Part shown: positions 47,196 to 57,400 of the stretch, piece after piece
Layout: every line of letters begins with the position of its first letter
How positions within the stretch are numbered: the stretch's first letter is position 1
NCBI RefSeq assembly: GCF_024753215.1
Contig: NZ_JANUGV010000005.1
Span: 1 to 64,000, forward strand
Direction of reading: 5' to 3'
Origin: Massilia solisilvae
GTDB taxonomy: Bacteria; Pseudomonadota; Gammaproteobacteria; Burkholderiales; Burkholderiaceae_D
DNA: 64,000 nucleotides
Program-made: the position numbers and the translations under genes
The notes under the pieces: generated by a model
The model's database searches: none
Told to the model about the DNA's origin: nothing
What the model saw: only the letters and a program-made list of their open reading frames with translations

Positions 47196-47687
47196 TTAGC
47201 TACGTGGCGGGAAAATCCCCTGCAAGGCAATGCAGAAGCTCACAGCCGTGTATGGCTGCATGTTTTGGTGCGCCTGGCTGGCGCCGGCAGTGGCAATCGC
47301 GTTCGCGCCCATGGTGCCGTTGGCCGTGGGCGAGTAGCTCATGCTGTTGGCCCAGTAGTTGTTGGTCACGGCGGACAAGGTCGCGGGCGTGTTGGTCGCC
47401 AGTACCTGGTGGGTGTGCTGCGGGATCTCGTTGGTGGTCAGCGTGTGCGCTTGTTCGCCCTGCAGCGTACCTTGGGGGTAGGTGTTGTTGAAACCGAGCG
47501 GCGTGCGCGCGCGCAGGTCGGGCAGCGCGAAGTTCGTCTTGCCGTCGCCGCCATAGGTGACGCCGAGAATGCTAAACAAGGCCACGTTGGTCGAGATCGC
47601 CAGAAGCTGGCCCTCGCACCTTGCCCAGCCCTTCGGCGCAAAGCCGAAGGCAAAGGGGCGGATTTCGCCGATGAATGGTTCAGCCAT
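47196..47687 (-). CDS. tail-collar domain protein (MdpB-like), copy 2
   Basis: This 163-residue paralogue has EPFIGEIRPFAFGFAPKGWARCEGQLLAIS, TYGGDGKTNFALPDLRARTPLG, IPQHTHQV and PYTAVSFCIALQGIFP. It lies 14 bp from copy 3 and 12 bp from copy 1, so one transcript is likely. Central segments differ among the three copies while the ends are conserved, as expected if the variable centre forms the exposed tip. Confidence 0.87.
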   Translation of the reverse strand: MAEPFIGEIRPFAFGFAPKGWARCEGQLLAISTNVALFSILGVTYGGDGKTNFALPDLRARTPLGFNNTYPQGTLQGEQAHTLTTNEIPQHTHQVLATNTPATLSAVTNNYWANSMSYSPTANGTMGANAIATAGASQAHQNMQPYTAVSFCIALQGIFPPRS

Positions 47688-47699
47688 TGTCTGCTCCTG

Positions 47700-48230
47700 T
47701 TAGTTTTGCGTCGGGTAGTTGCCTTCGAGCGCGATGATGAAATTGATCGTCAGGAAGGGCATCATGTTGTTGTGCGGCATACTGCCGCCCGCCGGGCCGA
47801 TTTCGGCAGCGTTCATCAGCGCGTTCGGCGCGGCGTTGGAATAAGCACTGAAATCCGAGTTGCTGGCCCAGAAGGCATTCGTCGGGTTGGAGACGGTGCC
47901 GTTGGCGGTGTTGGCGCTGGGCACGTGCGTGTGCGCCGGCATCTGGTTGGTGATGAGCGTCACCGTTTCCACGCCGCCCATCGCGCCGATCGGGTAATTG
48001 ACGCTTCCCAGGATGGGCACGCTGCCCGTTGCCTGGTGGATGGGCAGCCGGCCGCGCAGGTCGGGCAGCTTGAACGTTGTCACCCCGTCGCCGCCGTAGG
48101 TCGTCCCCAGCAGCGAATACAAGGCCTCGTTTCCGGAAATGCTGACTGTGCTGCCATCGCACAGCGCCCAGCCCAGCGGCGCGTAATCGCCCCCGAACAT
48201 TCGGATTTCTCCGACAAATTGATCCGACAT
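47700..48230 (-). CDS. tail-collar domain protein (MdpB-like), copy 1
   Basis: This 176-residue first gene of the trio has SDQFVGEIRMFGGDYAPLGWALCDGSTVSIS, TYGGDGVTTFKLPDLRGRLPIH, MPAHTHVP and PFLTINFIIALEGNYPTQN. It is divergent from the giant adhesin gene, with a shared AT-rich upstream region of 235 bp. The close association suggests a common surface or secretion role, which is inference. Confidence 0.87.
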   Translation of the reverse strand: MSDQFVGEIRMFGGDYAPLGWALCDGSTVSISGNEALYSLLGTTYGGDGVTTFKLPDLRGRLPIHQATGSVPILGSVNYPIGAMGGVETVTLITNQMPAHTHVPSANTANGTVSNPTNAFWASNSDFSAYSNAAPNALMNAAEIGPAGGSMPHNNMMPFLTINFIIALEGNYPTQN

Positions 48231-48465
48231 CGCCTCTTCTCCTCCTCGTTTGAACAGCCGCCGGCTCCCGGCGCCGTTTACACAATTTACAACAAACTAC
48301 GTGAAAATATAGCAATTATTTTCCTTTGTGCAAACTTTTATACTAGAAGTCTTGCTAGTTGTGCTTTCTCGCGGTTACGTTAACTCTTAAACTTAGCTAA
48401 TTATTTGCCTGCCGGAATCGCTTCGCCCGGCCGGGCTTCCCTTTGTCTCGACCAGTCTACGTGCC
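48231..48465. promoter_or_regulatory. AT-rich divergent promoter region of collar trio and adhesin
   Basis: This 235-bp gap is clearly richer in A/T than its surroundings (for example 48295-48410). It must hold the promoters for both directions, but I see no confident -35/-10 pair. The adhesin ATG has only a weak ribosome binding site. Confidence 0.45.
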
Positions 48466-51400
48466 ATGAATAGCCAAACTGTCCAAGAACCCGCCACCCA
48501 AATTGCTTTCGTTTTCGATAACGTCGCCCACTATCAGGAACTGGTTGCCGCTTTCCTTCCGGACGTCGAAGTGCACGTCCTGGACGCAAGCAAGGATGGC
48601 CTGCAGCAAATTTCGGCAATCCTCGAGGGCCGCAGCGGCGTCGGCGGGCTGCACGTGGTTGGGCACGGCGCGGAGGGATCGCTCAATTTCGGCAGCGTGA
48701 ACCTGGACTCGGCCAACATCGGCGGCTACACCGAGGTGCTGGGCAAGATCGGCGCGGCGCTGGCCGCTGGTGGCGATATCCTGCTGTATGGCTGCGACGT
48801 GGGTGCGGCGGCGATCGGCGCCAGATTCGTCGGCCAGATCGCGCAGGCCACTGGCGCGGACGTGGCGGCGTCCACCGATGCGACCGGCGGTGCGCAGCGC
48901 GGCGGCGACTGGGTGCTCGAATACCGCCAGGGCGACGTCACCAGCGATGGCGCGCTAAACGCCGCGGCCGTGCACAGCCTGGACACCTTGCTGGGCCTGA
49001 TGCCAACCGGCCTGCAGGACGTAACGCCCACCATGAGCACCAGCTCGTTCGTTGGCGGCTTCACCCTGAGCGTGCAAACCGGCTATTCCCTGACCGGGGC
49101 CTATGACGCCAACGGCCTGTATTTCAATTCGCCGGCCGCGCCAAACGAATGGCGTGACGCAAAGTTCACCGTCACCGCCGATAACACCAACATCACGGGA
49201 TTCAACCTCGACGGCATCAACTGGATCAAATACTCGGCGACGGGAACGTTTTCGATTCTTGTGAGCGGCTTTAACGCGGGCGGGGGCCTGATCGCGCAAA
49301 CCACCGTCAGTACAGCAAACGGATCGACCACCTATACCGGCGGGGACTTCTCGGGGTTCGTGGGCATACACACGTTTACGGTCGAGATCATCGGGTCGAG
49401 CGACCCCTTGGTCCACTGGCCGATCTCGCAAAACACGTTCGACGGGTTCAGCGTTTCAAACCCGATCGCGGCCAATATCGCGCCAACCTTTGTCGACACG
49501 ACCACCCAGCTCACCGACACCGAGAACACCGCAGTGAATCTGGCTGCGCTACTGCACGTGAGCGATACCGACAGCGGCCAGACGCTGACCTGGAGCCAGG
49601 ATACCGCTCCGTCCCATGGCGTCCTGACCTTCTCGAGCCCGACCGCGACCAGCGGCAGCACCGATGTCACGCCGGGCGGCAGCATCGTCTATACGCCGAC
49701 CACCGGCTATGCGGGTACCGATTCGTTTGTGGTCAAGGTGAGTGACGGCACCGCCACCGCTACGCGCACCGTCAACGTGACGGTCAAGCCCCCCGCAGCA
49801 AGCGCACCCGTGCTGACCGCCGCCACCGACACCGGTTTGAGCAACAGCGACAAGCTCACCAAGGCCACCTCCGTCTCCTTCTCCGGCGCTGGTGCGGCGG
49901 GCGATTCGACCAGCACCGTGCAGGTCTGGGTGGACAAGAATGGCAATGGGGTGTACGACGCCGGCACCGATCTGATCAGCACTTCGGCGACGCTGACCAG
50001 TGGCACGTGGACGTCCCCGGCGATCGACGTCTCCACGCTCGCCAATGGCAGCTACAACGTGTACGGGCAGATCACCGGCGGCGGCCAGGTGGGCCCAACC
50101 AGCAGCGCAGGCAGCTTCACCATCGACCGCACCGCACCGACGGTCACCATCAGCAGCAACGTCTCCAAGGTGTTGGTGGGCCAGACCGCGACGATCACCT
50201 TCACGTTCAGCGAAGATCCCGGTTCGAGCTTTACCTGGAACGGAACGAGCGGCGACGTGGTCGTCACCGGCGGCACGCTCGGCGCCATCTCGGGCTCTGG
50301 CACCACGCGCACCGCCACCTTCACGCCGACGGCGGGCTTGGACAGCACCTCGGCCAGTATCACGATCGCGGCTGGCTCTTATACCGACGCAGCCGGCAAC
50401 AACGGCGGCGCCGGGACGACGCCGAGCCTGACCATCGACACGCTGGCGCCGACTGTAACGATCACCAGCGACAAGTCGGCGCTCAAGATTGGCGAGACGG
50501 CGAGCATCACGTTCACGTTCAGCGAAGACCCTGGCGCGGCCTTTGACGCGAGCGACATCGCGGTGACGGGCGGCACGCTGGGCGCGCTGTCGGGCACGGG
50601 AACGACGCGCAGCGCGACCTTCACGCCCACGTCAGGCACCAATGGCGGCACGGCCAGCATCACCGTGGCGGCGGGCGCCTATGCGGACGCCGCAGGCAAT
50701 GCCAGCGGTGCGGGCGCGACTCCGTCGCTGACCTTCGACACGCTGGCGCCGACGCTGGCGATCAGCAGCAATAAGGCTGCGCTCAAGGCTGGCGAGACCG
50801 CGACCATTACCTTCACCTTCAGCGAAGACCCTGGCGCGACATTCGACGCGGGCGACGTGACGGTGACGGGGGGCACGCTGGGCACGGTGTCGGGCACGGG
50901 AACGACCCGCACCGCGACCTTCACGCCCACTGCAAACACCAACGCGGGCACGGCGAGCATCACCGTGGCAGGCGGCACCTACACCGACGGGGCCGGCAAC
51001 GATGGCGGCGCCGGCGCGACGCCGAGCGTGACCTTCGACACGCTGGCGCCGACGGTAACGGTCACCAGCGACAAGTCGGCGCTCAAGATTGGCGAGACAG
51101 CGACGATCACGTTCACGTTCAGCGAAGACCCGGGCGCGGCCTTCGACGCGAGCGACATCACGGTGTCGGGCGGTACGCTGGGCGCCTTGTCGGGCACGGG
51201 AACGACGCGCAGCGCGACCTTTACGCCGACGGCGAGCACCAACGGTGGCACGGCGAGCATCACCGTGGCGGCGGGAGCGTATGCGGACGCCGCAGGCAAT
51301 GCCAGCGGCGCCGGAGCGACGCCGTCGCTGAGTTTCGACACGCTGGCGCCGACGCTGACGATCACCAGCGACAAGGCGGCGCTCAAGATTGGCGAGACGG

Positions 51401-54400
51401 CGACCATCACCTTTACCTTCAGCGAAGACCCGGGCGCGACCTTTGACGCGAGCGACCTGACGGTAACGGGCGGCACGCTTGGAGCGCTGTCCGGCACGGG
51501 AACGACGCGCACGGCGACCTTTACGCCGACGGCGAGCACCAACGGCGGCACGGCGAGCATCACCGTGGCAGGCGGAACGTACACGGACAGCGCGGGCAAC
51601 AATGGCGCCGCCGGCGCCACCCCGAGCGTAAGCTTCGACACGCTGGCGCCGACGCTGGCGATCAGCAGCGACAAGGCGGCGCTCAAGGCTGGCGAGACTG
51701 CGACCATCACCTTCACCTTCAGCGAAGACCCGGGCGCGAGCTTTGATGCGAGCGACGTATTGGTGACGGGCGGCACGCTAGGTGCGGTGTCCGGCACGGG
51801 AACGACGCGCACGGCGACCTTCACGCCCACAGCAAACATCAACGCCGGCACGGCGAGCATCACCGTGGCAGGCGGCACCTACACGGACGGCGCGGGCAAC
51901 AATGGCGGTGCCGGCGCCACGCCGAGCCTGACCTTCGACACGCTGGCGCCGACCGTAACGGTCACCAGCGACAAGGCTGCGCTCAAGATTGGCGAGACGG
52001 CGACCATCACGTTCACGTTCAGCGAAGACCCGGGCGCGGCGTTTGACGCGAGCGACTTGACGGTGACGGGTGGTACGCTGGGCGCGTTGTCGGGCACGGG
52101 AACGACCCGCACCGCCGTCTTCACGCCGACGAATGGCGTGAACGCGGGCACGGCGAGCATCACCGTGGCGGCGGGAGCGTATGCGGACGCCGCAGGCAAC
52201 GCCAGCGGTGCGGGAGCGACTCCGTCGCTGACCTTCGACACGCTGGCGCCGACGCTGACGATCACCAGCGACAAGTCGGCGCTCAAGGCTGGAGACACCG
52301 CGACCATCACCTTCACCTTCAGCGAAGATCCTGGCGCGACCTTTGATGCAAGCGACCTGACGGTGACGGGCGGCACGCTAGGTGCGCTGTCCGGGACGGG
52401 AACGACGCGCACGGCGACCTTCACGCCCACTGCAAACACGAATGCCGGCACGGCCAGCATCACCGTGGCGGGCGGCACCTACACGGACGGGGCAGGCAAC
52501 AATGGTGGCGCCGGTGCGACGCCAGGCGTGACCTTCGACACCCTGGCGCCGACGCTGGCGATCACCAGCGACAAGGCGGCGCTCAAGGCAGGCGACACCG
52601 CGACCATCACCTTCACCTTCAGCGAAGACCCGGGTGCGACCTTTGATGCGAGCGACATATTGGTGACGGGCGGCACGCTGGGCACGGTGTCCGGCACGGG
52701 AACGACGCGCACGGCCACCTTCACGCCCACAGCAAACATCAACGCCGGCACGGCGAGCATCACTGTGGCAGGCGGCACCTACACGGACGGCGCGGGCAAC
52801 AATGGCGGTGCCGGCGCCACGCCGAGCCTGACCTTCGACACGCTGGCGCCGACCGTAACGGTCACCAGCGACAAGGCTGCGCTCAAGATTGGCGAGACGG
52901 CGACCATCACTTTCACCTTCAGCGAAGACCCTGGCGCGGCCTTTGACGCGAGCGACATCGCGGTGACGGGCGGCACGCTGGGCGCGCTGTCGGGCACGGG
53001 AACGACGCGCAGCGCGACCTTTACGCCGACGGCAAGCACCAACGGCGGCACGGCCAGCATCACCGTGGCGGCGGGCGCCTATGCGGACGCCGCAGGCAAT
53101 GCCAGCAGTGCGGGCGCGACTCCGTCGCTGACCTTCGACACGCTGGCGCCGACGCTGGCGATCACCAGCGACAAGTCGGCGCTCAAGGCTGGCGAGACCG
53201 CGACCATCACCTTCACCTTCAGCGAAGACCCTGGCGCGACCTTCGGCGCAGGCGACGTGACGGTGACAGGCGGCACGCTGGGCACGGTGTCGGGTACGGG
53301 AACGACCCGCACCGCGACCTTCACGCCCACTGCAAACACCAACGCGGGCACGGCGAGCATCACCGTGGCAGGCGGCACGTACACGGACGCCGCGGGCAAC
53401 AATGGCGGCGCAGGCGCGACGCCAAGCGTGAGCTTCGACACGCTGGCGCCGACGCTGGCGATCACCAGCGACAAGTCGGCGCTCAAGATTGGCGAGACCG
53501 CGACCATCACCTTCACCTTCAGCGAAGACCCGGGCGCGACCTTTGACGCGAGCGATGTATTGGTGAGCGGCGGCACCTTGGGCACATTGTCGGGCACGGG
53601 AACGACCCGCACCGCCATCTTCACGCCGGCCAATGGCGTGAACGCCGGCTCGGCGAGCATCACGGTCGCAGGCGGCACGTACGCGGACGGCGCTGGCAAC
53701 AACGGCGGGGCCGGCGCCACGCCGGGCGTGACCTTCGACACGCTGGCGCCCACGGTAACGATCACCAGTGACAAAGCCGCGCTCAAGGTTGGCGAGACGG
53801 CGACCATCACGTTCACGTTCAGCGAAGACCCGGGCGCGACCTTTGACGCGAGCGACCTGGCGGTGACCGGCGGTACGCTGGGCGCATTGTCGGGTACCGG
53901 AACGACCCGCACCGCGACCTTCACGCCGACCGCAAGCACCAACGGCGGCACGGCAAGCATCACGGTGGCTGGCGGTACGTACACGGACGCCGCAGGCAAC
54001 ACTGGGGCCGCCGGCGCTACCCCGGGCCTGACCTTCGATACGCTGGCGCCGACGCTGGCGATCACCAGCGACAAGGCGGCGCTCAAGGCTGGCGAGGCGG
54101 CGACCATCACGTTCACCTTCAGCGAAGACCCTGGCGCAAGCTTTGACGCAAGCGACGTATTGGTGACGGGCGGTACGCTGGGCACTGTCTCCGGCACGGG
54201 AACGACGCGCACGGCGACCTTCACGCCCACTGCAAACACGAATGCCGGCACGGCCAGCATCACCGTGGCGGGCGGCACCTACACGGACGGGGCAGGCAAC
54301 AATGGTGGCGCCGGTGCGACGCCAGGCGTGACCTTCGACACGCTGGCGCCAACGGTAACCATCACCAGCGACAAAGCCGCGCTCAAGATTGGCCAGACGG

Positions 54401-57400
54401 CGACCGTCACCTTCACCTTCAGCGAGGACCCGGGCGCGACCTTTGACGCGAGCGACGTATTGGTGACGGGCGGTACGCTGGGCGCATTGTCCGGCACAGG
54501 AACGACGCGCACCGCCGTTTTCACGCCGGCCAATGGCGTGAACGCCGGCACGGCGAGCATCACCGTGGCGGGTGGCGCGTACACAGACGGCGCGGGCAAC
54601 AACGGCGGCGCCGGCGCCACGCCGAGCGTGACCTTCGACACGCTGGCGCCCACGGTAACGATCACCAGCGACAAGGCGGCGCTCAAGGTTGGCGAGACAG
54701 CGACCATCACGTTCACCTTCAGCGAAGATCCGGGCGCGACCTTTGACGCGAGCGACCTGGCGGTGACCGGCGGTACGCTGGGCGCATTGACGGGTACCGG
54801 AACGACCCGCACCGCGACCTTCACGCCGACCGCAAACACGAACGGCGGCACGGCAAGCATCACCGTGGCAGCTGGCAGCTACACGGACGGCGCGGGCAAT
54901 AACGGCGGCGCCGGCGCCACACCGGGCGTGACCTTCGACACGCTGGCCCCGAACGCCCCCTCGGCGCCCGCGCTCGCCGCCGGCAGCGATACAGGCACCT
55001 CGGCCACCGACAACCAGACAAACACCACGACACCGACCCTCACCGGCACCGCCGAGGCAGGCGCCACCGTCAAGCTGTACGACGGCGCGAGCTTGATCGG
55101 CACCGGCACGGCGACCGCCGGTGTCTGGTCGATCACCGCCCCGGCGCTGTCGGAGGGTACGCACTCGATCACGGCGGTGGCCACCGACGCGGCCGGCAAT
55201 ACCGGCCCCGCCTCGGCCCCGCTGGCCGTGACCATCGACACCACGGTTCCCACACTCGCCATCACCGCCGACAAGCCGGCGCTCAAGGTCGGCGAAACAG
55301 CGATCATCACCTTCACCTTCAGCGAGGACCCCGGCACGACCTTTGACGCGAGCGACGTATTGGTGAGCGGCGGCACGCTGGGCACATGGTCGGGCACGGG
55401 AACGACCCGCACTGCCGTCTTCACGCCGACGAATGGCGTGAACGCCGGCACGGCGAGCATCACCGTGGCAGGCGGCACGTACACGGACACCGCGGGCAAC
55501 AACGGCGGCGCCGGCGCCACGCCGAGCCTGTCCTTCGACACCCTGGCGCCCACGGTAACGATCACCAGCGACAAGGCTGCGCTCAAGGCAGGCGAGACGG
55601 CGACCATCACCTTCACCTTCAGCGAGGACCCTGGCGCAACCTTTGACGCGAGCGACCTGGCGGTGAGCGGCGGTACGCTGGGCGCGTTGTCGGGCATGGG
55701 AACGACGCGTACGGCGACCTTCACGCCGACCGCAAGCACCAACGGCGGCACGGCGAGCATCACCGTTGCAGGCGGCACCTACGCCGACGGCGCGGGCAAC
55801 ACCGGCGGCGCCGGCGCAACGCCTGGCCTGACCTTTGACACCCTGGCGCCGACGCTGGCGATCACCAGCGACAAAGCAGCGCTCAAGATTGGCGAGACGG
55901 CGGCCATCACCTTCACCTTCAGCGAAGACCCGGGCGCGACCTTTGACGCAAGCGACGTATTGGTGAGCGGCGGTACGCTGGGCACGTTGTCGGGCACGGG
56001 AACGACGCGCACGGCGACTTTCACGCCCACGGCAAACACCAACGCGGGCACGGCGAGCATTACCGTGGCAGGCGGCGCTTACACGGATGGCGCAGGCAAC
56101 AACGGCGGCGCCGGCGTCACGCCGGGCGTGAGCTTCGACACGCTGGCGCCGACGGTAGCCATCACCAGCGACAAGGCCGCGCTCAAGATTGGCGAGACGG
56201 CGACGATCACCTTCACCTTCAGCGAAGACCCGGGCGCGACCTTTGACGCGGGAGACGTGGCGGTGAGCGGCGGTACGCTCGGTGCATTGTCGGGCACCGG
56301 AACGACGCGCACGGCGACCTTCACGCCGGACGCCAACATGAACAACAAAACGGCCAGCATCACCGTTGCGGCCGGCGCCTACGCCGACGCGGCCGGCAAC
56401 GCCGGCGGCGCGGGCGCCACGCCGGCCCTGACCTTCGACACGCTCGCGCCATCCGCGCCGTCCGTGCCGGTCCTCGATGCCGCCAGCGACAGCGGGGTGT
56501 CGAATTCCGACGGGCTGACCAATGCGGCTACCCTGCGCTTCACGGGCACTGCCGAAGATGGCGCGACCGTGAAACTGATCGACCCCGCCACCAATGCGGT
56601 ACTGGGCACCGGGGTTGCGGCGGGCGGCACCTGGGCGATCGACGTGAGCGGACTGGCGGAGGGCATCGCCAACATCGCCGCGGTCGCCACCGATACTGGC
56701 GGGAACACTGGTCCCGCCTCGGCCGCGTCCAGCGTCACCATCGACCGTGCAGCCCCGGCCGCGCCATCGATTGCGCTGACCAGCGGCGGGTCGCCCGGCA
56801 GCGTCGTCAGCTACGGCAAGATCACCGTGAGCGGCATCGAGGCGGGGGCAAGCTGGCAGTACAGCGTGGACGGCGGCGCGCACTGGCAGAATGGCAGCGG
56901 CACCGAGTTCATCGTCACCACCGAAGGGTCGGCGACGGTGCTGGCGCACCAGACCGACGGTGCCGGCAACACGAGCGTCGCGAGCAACCCGCTCTCATTC
57001 ACACTCGATACGTCGGGACCGACATCGAGCGTGTCGCTGAACGACCTCGCGCTCACCTCGGGCGAGACCGCGACGGTGACGATCAGCTTTAACGAGCGGG
57101 TAGTGGGCTTTGACCTGAACGACATCAGCGCGTCCAATGCCACCTTGTCGAACCTGTCCTCGAGCGATGGCGGCCGCACCTGGACTGCCCTGATGACGCC
57201 CAACCCGGGCGTGTCGTCGGCCTCCAACGTCATCAACGTGAACAACACCGGAGTCACCGACGGCGTCGGCAACAGGGGAATCGGATCGAGCACGTCGCCC
57301 AATTACACCGTGCAGACCGGCAGGCTGGCCGCTGCCATCGACCTGTCCGACACCAGCCTGCTGGCGGGTGAAACCGCCGTGGTCACCATCCGGTTCGGCG

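Noticed and set aside
46639..48230. Prophage remnant
   Set aside because: Only collar-domain genes are present; no capsid, terminase, portal, lysis or integrase genes. MdpB-like trios occur outside phages.
50454..56453. CRISPR-like or satellite array
   Set aside because: The periodicity is 300 bp, fully in frame and encodes Ig-like domains. There are no unique spacers.
52378..56949. Very long antisense open frame (over 1,500 codons) opposite the adhesin repeats
   Set aside because: It is an Arg/Ala/Gly-rich shadow created by the GC-rich codon pattern of the 300-bp repeats. It has no family features, and equivalent open frames occur in each repeat.
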